Shown: positions 11,540 through 23,250, counted from the first letter of the stretch. The stretch is 64,000 nt of DNA from Endomychus coccineus (GCA_958510875.1 OY294067.1:101538010-101602009); one strand, 5' to 3'. Numbers and translations are program-made. The notes: generated from the sequence alone by a model not told the origin.

Positions 11540-12330
11540 AATTCAAGCTTAATAGGATTTTCAATTCAAGTTAATGTTTAATTGGTAACACACAAATTGT
11601 CTGCACTGCACGCTTCGTAATTCTAGTAGACGTCTTCACACTAACTATGCGTACAATACCATAGTATCCTGGATACAATTCGACAATACGTCCCAATTCC
11701 CAACATACTGGTGACATATTTTCATTCCCTAAATAACGATCATACCAATTTTGAATTCAACATTTGGGAAATTCTTCCACTTCGTTCGATTTTGCAAACT
11801 CAGCAAATAATCCTTGGACCAAAGTTTCCAAAATAATTGAATGACTCGTTGTAGTGTTTGATATTGATCAAGCCGATTTTGTGAAATTCCGCTTATGTCT
11901 GTCTGAGGAAGTTAAAGCATTTCCAATAAGGAACTGACCGGGAGTCAATGCTACGAAATCATCGGAATCTTGAGTTAAAGGAATTAATGGTCGGGAATTA
12001 ATAATAGCCTCTATACGTACGAACAGAGTATACAACTATTCGAAAGTTGAATAAGAACTATTACTTCCAATAACACGTAATACATGAAACTTTGCTCTTT
12101 TCACTGATGTCTCCCACAAACCTTCATGATGTGGTGAATAATGCGGAATAAACTGCAACCTGATTCGATTTTGCGAAAAGAACTCAGAAAAGTCAGACCC
12201 ATCCAATGATTGTTTCAACTGTTCATAAATGACTTTTATCTCATTATCTGTTCCCGTGAAATTTGTACCATTGTCTGAATACATAATTTCAGGCAATCCG
12301 CGACGCGAGACGAAACGTTTGAATGCGTTC
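11540..12330 (-). pseudogene. BEL/Pao integrase and DUF5641 C-terminal part
   Basis: The minus-strand frame 12332-12036 reads Y-S-D-N-G-T-N-F and then P-H-Y-S-P-H-H-E-G-L-W-E, the second Asp and the Glu-containing block of a retroviral-type DDE integrase. The usual H-F-G-G before L-W-E is altered to H-H-E-G. Beyond, towards 11560, other frames read N-E-N-M-S-P-V-C-W-E-L-G-R-I-V-E-L-Y-P-G, the DUF5641 domain that closes BEL/Pao polyproteins, followed by I-C-V-L-P-I. Stops separate the pieces. Confidence 0.82.
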
Positions 12331-12657
12331 AAAAATGAAACAGTGCAAGATGATTACAGCCTCCAAATGTACCGCCTCTGTACTTAAACATATAAAGATG
12401 CACAAATATGCTTTAATAATCGCTCTATCACGTAATTTACCATCTTTCATAGGGTACGGACCTGCAAAATCTACGCCACTTACATAAAATGGACGATTGG
12501 GCACAACTCGATCTTGTGGTAAATCAGCCCTGTTATCAATGATTTTTATTGGATAAATGCGGAAACAAGTAATACATTTGTTTAATACGCTGCTAGTTGT
12601 TGATCGACCGTTCAAAATCCAATATCGTTCTCTGATTGATGCTGTAAGTGTTTTCAC
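12289..12657 (-). pseudogene. BEL/Pao integrase N-terminal part
   Basis: The minus-strand frame has R-E-R-Y-W-I-L-N-G-R, then C-I-T-C-F-R (the second half of the zinc-binding HHCC module), D-R-V-V-P-N-R-P-F-Y-V-S-G-V-D-F-A-G-P-Y (first catalytic Asp) and A-Y-L-C-I-F-I-C-L-S-T-E-A-V-H-L-E. It overlaps the downstream integrase frame at 12289-12332 through a frameshift, so the DDE triad is split between two frames. Confidence 0.82.
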
Positions 12658-13029
12658 CCCAGCATGCAGTTGCCTGTTATGTTATTTATTAATGTAGTCA
12701 ATGGATGTTTTGAATCAAAAATAATTTGATGTTTAGTGTTGTATGGCAATTTAGCTCTAGTTATTCGTTCACCAACTGTTAAAAAAACCACTTACATCTA
12801 AAAATGGACTTAACGAACATAACTTAGATTTTACGATACATTTTTAAAATTGATATTCGAATTTTTAAGATCATTCATTTCACGTTCAAGCGATTGATAT
12901 TGAGCGATTTTCAGTAAAACATTCAGAGCTGGTTCCATCTCATTTACATCAATTGCATCTCTTAATTTTGTTCGAAATCTAAGAAAAAGTGCAACTACAC
13001 GGATTATTCGATATAACGATGAAAATAAT

Positions 13030-13750
13030 TCATACAAAATTTGAGATAACACTTACAGATGAAATTTTTATAGTTCGCTTTTTTGGTAAATCTTGTTCGA
13101 TATTAATCAAATTTGGATAATGTATTGAGCTTAGCTGAAGCCATTCGGGTCCCTGCCACCAAAGTAAATTATTGTTAAGTTCAATCGGACTCATTCCTCT
13201 TGTTAAAATATCTGCTGGATTATCACGAGTACTAACATGTCTCCAATCTTTGATCTCTGTTCTTTTTTGTATATCTGATACACAATTTGCTACGAAAACC
13301 TTCCAACTGTTCGGACAAGCTCTGATCCACGATAACACGATAACTGTCCAAAAAAATGATCGACTGATATAAATTTTATAGAATCAAAATATTTTCAATT
13401 AAGACATGCTAATAATAAAGCACCCATAAGATCAATGGAGCAACTCTAGTCTTTGAACACAATAATCTTATAACTGTTTCATTGGTTGATATTGTTTTTG
13501 AATAAATACAAGCTCCGTACGCCTTCTGTGACGCATCACAAAATCTATGAAGTTCAATTACCTTCAGTGAAGTTGATAGAACATGTCGAGGGCTATCTAT
13601 TTCGTTTATTTTCGGTAAATCTTTGATATAATCAATCCATGTCAATACAGTATCATCTGGAGCTTTTTGATCCCAGTCCAATTGACATTCCCAAAGACGT
13701 TGCATAATAATTTTTGCAATTGTAATGACAGGAGATAAAAATCCCAATGG
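13030..13750 (-). pseudogene. BEL/Pao RNase H and connection region
   Basis: The frame 13747-13409 starts M-G-F-L-S-P-V-T-I-A-K-I-I-M-Q and continues with H-R-F-C-D-A-S-Q-K-A-Y-G-A-C-I-Y, the BEL/Pao RNase H entry motif. The frame 13338-13030 gives W-R-H-V-S-T-R-D-N-P-A-D-I-L-T-R-G, the conserved end of the RNase H region. The two lie in different frames. The next segment (13052-12831) is a poorly conserved linker with stops. Confidence 0.8.
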
Positions 13751-13769
13751 ATCAAATATCCTAGCAATT

Positions 13770-14690
13770 GATGAAAGTATTTTTGTTCTTGTAATCTTTT
13801 TTGTATCGAATTCAATATCATTTCAGTCCCAAAATATTAATTGCATCATCATCGGTTATATAATATGATTCAATAACGTCTAAAACATTGTCGATAATAG
13901 AAATTTCATTAGATGCCCACTTTCGTAGATTAAATCCGTATTGATTTAATATCATATCTAAATCATTTTTTTAATTTCTTTGTTGAATCAATTGTATTTG
14001 ATCCGGTCAATGAGTCATCAACGTTGAAATCATTAAGTATGGCGTTTGCAGCATCAGGAAAGTATGTGCATTGTTCATTTGCAACTTGTTGTAAACTTCT
14101 GATCGATAAAAATGCTGCCGGTGTTGTTCCATACGTAACATTATTAAGTCGATAATGTTGTATAGGATGTTCTGGATCGGTTCTTCATATTATACGCTGT
14201 GAAACTCGAATTGATTCATTAACCCAAACTTGCCTATACATTTTCCCAATGTCAGCCGTTATAACGTAGTTATGTATTCTAAAACGTAAAAGAATCGCTA
14301 ACAAATCATCTTGAATCGTTGGACATACTTTAAGAATACCATCTAATGAAATTCCTGTTGTTGTTTTACACGATCCATCAAATACTACCCGTAATTTTGT
14401 TGTAGTACTTGATTCTTTTATTACACCATGATGTGGCAAATAAAATTGTGGCTTATCGATATGAATTTCATCCTCGTTTATTTTTGATATATGATTCAAT
14501 GTTTCATAATCAGACATGAAATCCAAATCCGTTTGAACTCTGGATTCTGTTTGAATTTACGTTCTATTGCTAACAGTCGTTTTGCTTCAACTGCTAGTGA
14601 TTGACCTAATGGAGCTGCTTTACTCCGAATTGGTAATTGTACCATAAAATTTCCAGATTCATCACGTTTTGTGGTGCTTAAAAACAATTG
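13770..14690 (-). pseudogene. BEL/Pao reverse transcriptase, disrupted
   Basis: The minus-strand frame 14526-14185 reads Y-L-P-H-H-G-V-I-K-E-S, L-R-V-V-F-D-G-S-C-K and V-I-T-A-D-I-G-K-M-Y-R-Q-V, the first RT blocks of BEL/Pao elements including the motif-A Asp. Around 14030 another frame gives F-N-V-D-D-S-L-T-G-S, where the usual F-Y-V-D-D has Tyr changed to Asn. The upstream frame 14687-14496 carries the protease-RT linker with L-P-I-R-S-K-A-A-P-L-G-Q-S. Frameshifts at about 14190 and 14500 break the reading. Confidence 0.85.
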
Positions 14691-14884
14691 TTCGCATTCT
14701 TGTTTTTCAATTGTATGCTTTCGTGTTTCAATTCACTCAACTGTCCAAAATCGTTCAAATTTCTGATCAATGGAATCGGTATTTCAAAAAATACGTATGT
14801 TTGGAATGGAGAAAATTGTTTCCTCTAGTCCGAACTCCAATCTAAATTTGAAACCGTCATTTGCATCTGAAATAAATTATTATT

Positions 14885-15145
14885 GGATACTTAAAAAATA
14901 TGCACAACCACCGATCACTAATGAAGGGAAAAGTGCATAATAAAATGCATTTTCAAATGCATATTAATACAAGATATTCTTTTTAATCATTTTGATGTCA
15001 GATTCACAATCAGGGACCTTGAAACCCTCTAACTACAAGTTACTAACTCAAGCACTTACAAGCAATATTCAGGAAGTTCATTAAAAAGTGCACTAAAATG
15101 CATTTAAAAAATTTGTGCATCAACCCCCCCCCCCCCCCCCTCAAG
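14885..15145. repeat. Insertion inside the BEL/Pao element with opposed ends
   Basis: The block interrupts the coding region between gag and RT. AAAATATGCACAACC near its left edge faces AAATTTGTGCATCAACC near the right, and AGTGCATAATAAAATGCATT faces AGTGCACTAAAATGCATTT. A run of 17 C (15124-15140) lies at its right edge. It has no coding capacity. It looks like a small non-autonomous insertion, but I could not define a target duplication. Confidence 0.4.
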
Positions 15146-15475
15146 CATAAGTAACAAAGTTTACAAATACCTTCCTTAAGAGAATGCAAAAAACCGCTAA
15201 GCTCTATCAATCCACGTAACGTTTTTCCTAAATAGGTACAACGTTTTATGATGAGCTTATCGATACGTTTTGTATATCCCTACTTGACTCATCCGTAGAA
15301 TCAACATGCAATATTGTGTTATGTCTCTTCTAATATTTCTTGTAACCACTCGAAGTACAATCGTTCATAGTGTGATTATTTCGTAAACAATTTAAGCAGA
15401 GCTCAAGTTTGTTAATTTCATTAATACGTGATGCTATCGGCAACGCTTCAATCTATCACACGCATAAATTGGATG

Positions 15476-16580
15476 CTATTGTTTACAAAAATAGCAAGAC
15501 ATGAAACTGTTTGAATGATTAGCAGCTATATTTGATACTTCAGACTTCTTTTTAAATGTAGATTTATTTCCAGTATTCCAAGATAACTTATTTATGTTAG
15601 ATTCATTCCTGTGTACAGTAACTTCCAAAACTTTACACTTTTGAATTAGGAATTCAATCATATCTTGAAATGATAGCGATTCATTTTTCCTTTCGAAGAG
15701 ATGTTCTCTCCAATCCAGTTCTAAATTGCGATCGAAACGTTGCATGATTATATAAATCAATGAAGAAAGCTATCAACTGGTTCACCGATAACTCTTAATG
15801 ATCGAATGTGTTTTTGAATATCATCTGTTAATTGCCGTAATGAATATTCTTTAGATACGTTCCGTAATTCCATAATCGCTTTGATATGTTTATTGATCGT
15901 TACTGAATTACCTTATTAACGTTGTTTCAGCAATTCCCAAGCGATGTTATATTTCTCATCTGTTACTTCGATTGAATCTATGACTTTAGCTGCATCACCT
16001 TTTACACAACTGATTAAATAATAAAATTTCTTAATATTAACTAATGTTCGATCATTATCTACTAGAGAAGTGAACATATCTCTGAAATGACCGGATTTTC
16101 TATGATCACCATAAAATTTTGGCAATTTTAAAGTTGGGAATCGAATGTTCGAACTAATCGATACAGTGTTATTAGATGCACTGCTCGGATCATTACCAAT
16201 ATTAGATTGATTACTCTGTTGCATTTTATTACCGTGGAAATCATGTAAAATTTTCTCAGGCCTTTCCATTTAACGATCTTCAAACGATTCGTCTGATGTG
16301 GCTGTTTCATCGTACAACATCATTATTTGTTCGGCTTCAATAAACTTATCTAACAATGGTTCAAATTTCTCAAGTCTCGATTCTAATTGAAAAATCTGTG
16401 ATTCATTATACTTATCAAGAAAATTTGCAAATTTAGTAAGAGCCGTTTGTGTGGTTGTTCGTTCAATCCTCAACTTTTTCAATGTTAATTCGACATTGTA
16501 CGTATCTATGTCAAAATGAGAATTAATACCACTATTAACATTACCGTCTTTCGCCATTTTATGAATTAAATTGAATCCGT
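15476..16580 (-). pseudogene. BEL/Pao gag (DUF1759 type), disrupted
   Basis: The minus strand starts at M-A-K-D-G-N-V-N-S-G (about 16557), runs through a coiled-coil-like region rich in Glu and Leu, and ends that frame at 16270. The next frame (16269-15916) reads L-P-K-L-P-K-F-Y-G-D-H-R, F-R-D-M-F-T-S-L-V-D and Y-Y-L-I-S-C-V-K-G-D-A-A-K-V-I, the hallmark of the Pao gag domain. The 15760-15476 frame holds R-F-D-R-N-L-E-L-D-W and ends with C-Y-F-C-K-Q, the start of a zinc knuckle. The pieces are separated by stops. Confidence 0.85.
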
Positions 16581-16821
16581 TTAAGACCACCAAGAAAGAA
16601 CAAAGTTTCACAATTCGTTAATTAATATAAATACTATTTTGTATAACTATTTGTACAAAAACAGGCTGATGATAGGATAAGGAATGATTGGAAAAGGAAA
16701 AGACAGGAACAGACTTACGAATTCAGACAATTCCACTTATCTGTAAAATGGCCGTCAAATTACGTTCATGCTGTTTGATGTCAATCCGAGTTACTGAATT
16801 TTTCAATCGAGTTTTGCTTCA

Positions 16822-16840
16822 AATCCGGTTCGAAGAACCA
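16822..16840 (-). other. BEL/Pao primer-binding site
   Basis: Five bases inside the 5' LTR, the minus strand reads TGGTTCTTCGAACCGGAT. It begins with TGG, as a site complementary to a tRNA 3' CCA end must, and its reverse complement looks like a tRNA T-arm plus acceptor 3' end. I cannot name the tRNA. Confidence 0.6.
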
Positions 16841-16845
16841 AAATA

Positions 16846-17092
16846 TGTTGATGTGGTTTCGATTATACACCAACTAATCGTATCGATAATGATAATTCTA
16901 TGGTCGAAAGTATTCCAATGTTTCTTTTCAACTTGTATTTGATAATATGATATAACGCTAATAATATAAAATGTCTAACTGACAACATAAAACACTTGAT
17001 CGAAAAAAGAGAAATTAGAAGTTTACAATAATCCCGTAAGATGGCAATGCAATTCAAACCACAAATAAATTAATATGAAATTAGATTATACA
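16846..17092 (-). repeat. BEL/Pao 5' LTR
   Basis: 247 bp, starting TGTATAATC and ending CATCAACA on the minus strand. It is the partner of 11274-11520. The differences between the two copies are spread along the length, as expected after neutral decay. Confidence 0.9.
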
Positions 17093-17099
17093 ACCACAC

Positions 17100-17840
17100 A
17101 TAAATGTTACACTAATATAAATAATATACATTGCATTGATAATATTCATCCACTAAAATTTTCAGGTGGGAGTGGGAAGGTTATAGCAGCATAAGTATTT
17201 AGATTTCTGAATATTGATATGAGGTTGGTACATCAAACTGATCAACTTCACCATTCAGAATAGTTAGTGGGGTAATTAAACACAAATTTAAATATATGTT
17301 GTTTTAACTATTTGAGGTGATCAATTATTGGAAATTGAAAAAAGTTTTATTTATTGCTTGAAATTAATAGATTTCGGAATACAAAAAAGATAAAATAAAT
17401 GTACCCAAAGCACTACTTTGATATTCAAAAATCTAAATAAAAATGAGGTGCTTGAGTACATTTGATTGATGCTTTTGTGGTGGGTACAGTCTCAGCAACC
17501 ATTACAGCTAGAAGGATAATCAATATTTGACCACGTTCATATATAAAAGGATATTGATTTCATGGTGAACATTATTACGTTTTTGAATTTACAAATCGAC
17601 GAGGCACACAATACATATCTCTATATTAGCAATCTTCAACAAACACTGTAAGGAATTATTTCAACTGAAAATATTCCCAGCACGTTTTCATATTATTTAA
17701 TGAAAATCACACATTCTCCTTAAGTGCATGAACGTTCTGATGAATATTTTAATCCATTAGCTAACCAAAATAGAGTGTTAATAAATACTAAGTACTTTCA
17801 AAGTATTTTTAGTAGATAAGGCTGATTATTTCATACTAAT
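17100..17840. other. No gene seen
   Basis: AT-rich sequence with short frames only. No terminal repeats, no recognisable coding similarity. Confidence 0.5.
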
Positions 17841-17845
17841 CATTG

Positions 17846-18139
17846 TTACAGTGTATCCACATTAGTGGACTCTTTTAGTATATTGATTTTTCTCCACAAT
17901 GGTTTTATTGAAGAAATATAACGTTCTGGAGCTTGTGAATGGAGTTCAAATTGAACGCCAACTGATTGCCTTGTTGACTTGTTCCTATTACCATCTTCTT
18001 TCTGATATTCGAAACATTTGTAAGAACGCAAGAAAATGAACATGGAGCATGGAGGAGCTAGAAGCACAAGAATTAATACAATTACCAGAAGGTTATCTCC
18101 GATCACATCGATACCGCCATCGAACAAGGTTGTAACCAT
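17846..18139 (-). CDS. Possible small membrane protein or last exon, unassigned
   Basis: A 97-codon minus-strand frame that I do not recognise. After a short acidic and glycine-containing N-terminus (F-D-G-G-I-D-V-I-G-D-N) comes a strongly hydrophobic stretch of about 20 residues (L-L-V-I-V-L-I-L-V-L-L-A-P-P-C-S-M-F-I-F-L), then a basic and polar tail (R-S-Y-K-C-F-E-Y-Q-K). That layout fits a single-pass membrane protein or the last exon of one. The frame is closed upstream by a TGA just before the ATG, and I found no convincing splice acceptor there. It could equally be chance. Confidence is low. Confidence 0.25.
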   Translation of the reverse strand: MVTTLFDGGIDVIGDNLLVIVLILVLLAPPCSMFIFLRSYKCFEYQKEDGNRNKSTRQSVGVQFELHSQAPERYISSIKPLWRKINILKESTNVDTL

Positions 18140-19385
18140 TTTTCAGGAACAGGATAAAAGTAAAAATAAAATCTTAATACTTTGACCACAGGAAAGTGAA
18201 ACCTATAATGTTCGAAACATCATGTGCCAGCAATGGAATGTTGGGAGAGGAGATAAGCATTCGTATTTTACTTGAAGGTTTGGAGGTTTGAAGCATAGGG
18301 AAAGTCCTCACTGGGTAAAGAGCTCTAGATCTGCGCTGTTCGGTAAAAAAAATAAGTCTGGTAGGAAGAAGGGAAGAAGTTCGGCAGGTCTCGAGCTTGA
18401 TAATGAAGAGGTGACTAGTTTGAGCTCGTCTAGTTGTCCTATCTGAAATGTCTAGTGGTGGAACAACAGACAAGATTTCTGATGAATACCGATCATGGAA
18501 ATATCTATAGAAAAAGGAGAGATCGCTCACCTTTCTACGATGTTCTAGAGAGGTCGATGAACTCGTAAGTGTAACATCATCAATTCAACGAATTGCTCTC
18601 TTTTGGATCGAATCCAAGAGCTGCAGCGTATGTTTGAGAGCGGAACTCCAAATTCATTTACTTCCAGTACTAATATCTAGAAAAACATGTTTTCGATAAC
18701 ATAATGTACATATTTGCACGATTCTTCATTCATTTGAAGAGGTATTTGAATAAGTTACAGCTCTGCATCTTTATCTAGTTTTTCATAGAACAAGGTTGTA
18801 ACTTGTGTATACGTTCATTTTTCAGAGTAAAACATTTATTTGTTACGAAAAAATGTCATGTGAAAAGGGTTTCAAAAAAAATATACCCGGGAGTTTAGGA
18901 AACATTTCACGAATAAAGACATGTTAATGTATAAAAACTGGAAATCAAACAAAATAAACAGGTAATACATTGTAAGAGACCTAAGTTAGTGTGTATCTAG
19001 TCGAAGTCTGATTAATCCTGGGTAGATTCAACATTTTGAGATTTCTGTAATAATTACGATACAGTTCTTGTATTGCTTGAGCTGTACATAGAGCATTCAA
19101 ATCTGTACTTTGCTTGTGAAATAAGAGTAGGTAGGCTGACTTTCTCGTGGAATATTTCCTCTGTTGTACTAGATCATAGTAAAAGCTCTATTCCGAAAAA
19201 AATCGTAATTTATATGTGCTTTGGATTGCTCCGTTCTATTTTTAAGTTCCCCACTTTATTCCATTTTATTTTATTGTTGTCCGTACCTTTTACAAATATA
19301 GTTTGTTCGCTCATCAAGTCTTTAAAATTGATTATTTTACTTTGATTAAGCTTAGTTACTGTATAAGACTTACGCTTTCGCGCAT
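18140..19385. other. No supported gene
   Basis: A 118-codon minus frame (18174-18530) and a 90-codon plus frame (19073-19345) show no domain. A plus-strand reading around 18310-18430 is rich in Lys, Arg and Ser but is broken by stops. The assignment is left open. Confidence 0.35.
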
Positions 19386-19389
19386 CGTA

Positions 19390-20339
19390 TTATAATAATC
19401 CATTTCTCCGGAACATATACATGATGATTATTTCGTCCTTCAATGAGGGCGTGCATACAGTCACACTCATTTTGTGTGTGACCGACTTCACAGAATAGGT
19501 GTCACAATTGTCAGAGACAAAGACTCTTTGAAACTTTCCTTTGCGTGCATTGCAATGAACTACTAATTTCGTTTGCACCATTTCACCTATGGTTTCATCC
19601 AAACGTAGCAAAAACCTTCACACTTTCCCACGTCAAATATCGTGAAATTATAAACAGCAAGCTTTCTTTCATATTAAAATACAGTAGCCTCTGTGCAGGT
19701 GTAGTGAAAATGTTCTGCAATAAGTTGCTAGCTACAGCTTTGCCGAGCAATATCTTCATGTTGTGACTTCACTTCCCTCACTACAAACTTTGTTATATTT
19801 CACGATATCGTTATTCTGACGCTGACACTGCTGGTTCGTAATAATCATTTAATCATTTTCAAATAACCATTCTGTTTACAGCTTATTTACAGCTTCTATA
19901 ATTTTGGGAATGTTAAAGCTGCTTCAAAATATTCTTTCGAAGTTCTCCCTCTTACATAATGTGAATCAACTAACGGAATTTGTGAAATTTTTCACCTCTT
20001 CGAATATTTGATTAGGACGGTTATTGTGCCATCCTGGTCGATCATCCAGCACAGTACAACTGAACCTTTGAATATCAATTTTCTTGTGAATGGTTGTTAC
20101 CTGTTTATCAGTGATAGCCAAAGTATCGAAAAACATCTTTTTACATACTTGTATTTTCTCCACTCCCATGAAAAAAAGTCCTTGTTACTCCACTGACGTC
20201 TTGAAATTTCGATGGTAGCTAGCAGAACTCGTTGTTTTGGTTCTCTCTCGGCGCATTTGCTAACAAAATTAATCTGGCTACTGTAATCACCAAGTGTCCA
20301 GAACTCATTAAAAACCTTATTCTCCAATTCAGAAGTCAA
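19390..20339 (-). pseudogene. Decayed DNA-transposon-like ORF, family not named
   Basis: The minus-strand frames 20339-20097 and 20169-19966 read F-N-E-F-W-T-L-G-D-Y-S-S-Q-I-N-F-V, then I-S-R-R, K-I-Q-V-C-K-K-M-F-F-D-T-L and D-R-P-G-W-H-N-N-R-P-N. The order FW-L-D ... QxxF ... SRR ... V-C-K-x-M-F ... L ... G-x-H-x-N-R-P matches a repeat-associated protein that I know only as unnamed multicopy ORFs in insect and other animal genomes. The last frame (19611-19390) reads V-S-D-N-C-D-T-Y and may be the continuation. Frameshifts and stops separate the pieces. No ends were found. Confidence 0.45.
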
Positions 20340-20344
20340 TTTCT

Positions 20345-22300
20345 ATGAACATATAGTACGACACTGCAGATTACAACCTGCTTTCATTTCTTGCTGTCTT
20401 CCTTATAGATTGTTCTCTTTGATTGATAAACTCTTGGCCCATATTTATAGGATTTCTCCTTCTTCTACGACCAGGATACATTCTCTTGGACATATCTCCT
20501 TTCTGTACCTCGCCACTAATTTTTGTCCTAACGTAGTTTTTCCTAGAACTAAGTACAATGTTACAGTGTAATTTCTTCTCCGAAATCCCGCTTGAACAAT
20601 GTTCTATGTTTGTATTCTTTCCTAAAATGATACGTAATTATTAACTTCTCACCCAACGATATTCTATATCTCTTTTTCTCCTAAAAATATAGTAACAGCA
20701 AAGTAAATGATGTAGAATTGATTTCACCATAATCCATATACTAAAACTTTTGTTGTGAATAGTTGGTAGAGCACCTAGGTTCATCAATATATTACATAAC
20801 TACAAATTCAATCAAATTCGAGAAGAAATAAATAAAAAAAAACAAATCAATGGAGAAACATTATGTGTTTGTGGAAATAAGGCACATATTCTGAAACGTC
20901 TGGGGAGAAGGGTTCATTCTCCCTGTTCTGGCTGAATTCAGAAATATTGAAGAACCGTGAAAGAACATCATTTCGACGTGATCGCATAACATATTGCTTA
21001 AATTCTACACCACTCTATATGAGAGGTGTATCAATTGGGAAAACTTCATTCAAAACGGAAGTATTTTGTAAGGAAACAACTTCTGAATCATCTCCCCTAG
21101 CGCCACCTGAATTTTGGTCAAAGTGGTCTAGAAATCTAGAAATTAAACATCCTACTTTCATTTGTCAGGAGGACTCTCTTTACCTGCGCGTTTTCATATA
21201 TCACAGATTTATAATACCTATACTATCTGAGCTGAATAATTTCTAATTTCAACTCAAAAAATTCGTTCACTTTATACAATAATTATAAAAAGTAGGGTTG
21301 GGAATTTACCGGTATTGCCTTCTGCTATTCCACTGTTCTCGAATGCTCACTCTAATATGTGTTGACTACGATTCATTTTGCAACTTTTTGAAATATTCAC
21401 AATGATAACTGAATATTTGAGTATAAAAAATCACTGTATCGACACGGGAAACAATCAGCAACCGAAATTTGTGTCATACAGCTAAAGAACAAAATATTCG
21501 TACAACAAGATTGTAACTCGAAATATAGGACGTATTTAGTAGAGTAATAGATATGAATTTGAGTTGAACAAAGTTGTATGTCGTTATCGTCGATCTTAGC
21601 AAAAAACAAACTATCATGGAAAATTTTTAAAAGACGTAAATGTAACATGTTACTTCTCGGTTAAGGTTCAACCAGAAAAAAATAGAAATACTTCTTTGTT
21701 CGAATATGTATTTCCAAAACCAATAGATCTAGAGTTACGTTTTTATTATTGCTCTATTCGTCTCATTGTCCTGAGTACGCCTGCAGTTATAATTCAAAAA
21801 GCGTACAAATTGAGTTACAACCTTGTTCGAAGGGGATCTCGACATGATCGCCGAAGGCTGATGACCTTCGAGACCGTCTAATCTGAAATTCTAATCTGAA
21901 ACTGTCAGGGGCCCTATTCTCGAAGTCATTCGACTAGCATTTGTGAACGAAAGTTGAAAAAATTCAAATACGAAGATAGTAACGATATTCTGGGCCGGCC
22001 AGAAAGTTGTTCAGTTTTAATAATTGTGGTAATTTGAAAGTTCCGTCAATTCGGTGAGATAAAATTCATATATCAACCATCCCGCGCCAAGGCCCCTTAA
22101 AAATGAATGACCTAAAGATGTTCAACTTTATGCTACTGCCAAAATTGAAACGCACTACTTCTGGTTGTATAATAATGTCATTTACGATCGGATACACATA
22201 AAATTCAATCAATTCTTATACTATTACTGAGAAGGAGAAATCGAATTAAGAAATCAACTCAATTGTGTTGGTGTTAATTTATTCAAGAACAGATCAAACA
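20345..22300. other. No supported gene
   Basis: A 99-codon plus frame at 20947-21246 starts with a basic segment but resembles nothing I know. Other frames are short. A block near 21800-21900 (ACCTTGTTCGAAGG and neighbouring short inverted sequences) may be an old repeat. Confidence 0.4.
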
Positions 22301-22307
22301 ATACTTG

Positions 22308-22461
22308 TGTTATGTTTTGTTGCAGTGGCATCACTGGGGGGATTAGAGAATGTATTTCAGACGGTAAGACTGTGTAGCAGGGGAGTCTCCCGAAAAGTCA
22401 GTTAATAGTGTTTGATACTACCCGCTGTTTAATTGAGACACTCTCACGCGGATACATAACA
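22308..22461 (+). repeat. Gypsy 5' LTR
   Basis: 154 bp. It differs from the 3' LTR mainly in a short homopolymer (six G here against 18 in the 3' copy) and a small block after GGGGAGTC (TCCCGAAAAGTC present only here). Confidence 0.92.
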
Positions 22462-22463
22462 TA

Positions 22464-22482
22464 TTGGCGACGAGTGAACCAT
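22464..22482 (+). other. Gypsy primer-binding site
   Basis: TTGGCGACGAGTGAACC starts three bases after the LTR. TTGGCGACGAG is a form commonly seen directly after the 5' LTR of Ty3/gypsy elements. The priming tRNA was not determined. Confidence 0.65.
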
Positions 22483-22639
22483 AGTTCGGGTGCGGCAATA
22501 GTGTTTCAAAAAAGGAAAAGTTATCAAAGTAATAACTAACCTATACAGAAAGTCGACGAGAAGAATCGTGTACAGTGTACGTGTAGTCGGAAGCATAGAA
22601 CAACTATAGACCGGAGTGATATCATTGATCAATGTTAAG

Positions 22640-23250
22640 GGGAATACAAAAAATGTCTAAATTACAAGAATTTGATGAAAACTTAGAATCTTCCGATTCA
22701 TGAGAAGAAAGGTTACAACAGTACTTTCTCGTACAGGCAGTGCCAGGAAATCTCCGAGTTGCGAGTCTAATAACGTTAATTGGTCCAAAAACATATAATA
22801 CGTTGAAAACAGCATTTTACCCTGAGACACAGCAGGTAAAACCTACGAAGAATTAGTCAATATCCTTAAAGTAAAACTAGTGCCAACAACAAGTCTAATT
22901 ATAGAACGGTATAAACTCCACAATCGTAAGCAAAACGTTGAAGAAAAAATTGAACAATATATTGGAGTCATCAAACATTTAGCTGAAAGCTGTAGATTCG
23001 AGGAATTTTCAGATCGAGCACTAAGGGATAGACTTGTTTGTGCATCACTAATTTTAATAGACAACAAAAACGTCTATTAGTTGAGTCTGAGCAATTGTCG
23101 TTCAATGCTTGTGATATAGCATTGAGTCTGGAAATTGCCGGAGCACAAAGTTAGCTAGTTCAAAATGGTGATACAATTCCAAAGATAACAAGTGAAAGGT
23201 CCGGCTTATACAAATTCAAACCGTGCAACAGGTGTGGGAATGCTTCAAAT
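22640..23250 (+). pseudogene. Gypsy gag, disrupted
   Basis: Plus-strand frames give K-L-Q-E-F-D-E-N, then a stop, then E-R-L-Q-Q-Y-F-L-V-Q and L-I-T-L-I-G-P-K-T-Y-N-T-L-K, the pattern of gypsy gag proteins. The 22880-23080 frame reads E-R-Y-K-L-H-N-R-K-Q and E-E-F-S-D-R-A-L-R-D-R-L-V-C, also gag. A partial zinc knuckle, K-P-C-N-R-C-G-N, appears at about 23216-23240. Several stops interrupt the reading. Confidence 0.8.

Larger units (their letters stand above)
11274..17092 (-). mobile_element. Full-length BEL/Pao LTR retrotransposon, decayed
   Basis: It is bounded by two 247-bp direct repeats (11274-11520 and 16846-17092), with the gag-pol order reading on the minus strand. The flanking pentamers ATCAC (11269-11273) and ACCAC (17093-17097) differ at one base, compatible with an old 5-bp target duplication. 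Inside, on the minus strand, come a primer-binding site, gag, protease/RT/RNase H, integrase and the C-terminal DUF5641 domain. Many stops and frameshifts are present, as is an inserted block near 14885-15145. Confidence 0.92.

Noticed and set aside
15124..15140. Run of 17 C as a functional element
   Set aside because: A homopolymer at the edge of an insertion; nothing beyond slippage is supported.
18174..18530. 118-codon minus-strand ORF next to the membrane-protein-like frame
   Set aside because: Considered as an upstream exon, but no splice signals link it and a plus-strand reading of the same bases looks as plausible.
20947..21246. 99-codon plus-strand ORF with basic start
   Set aside because: No similarity I can name and no context supporting a gene.
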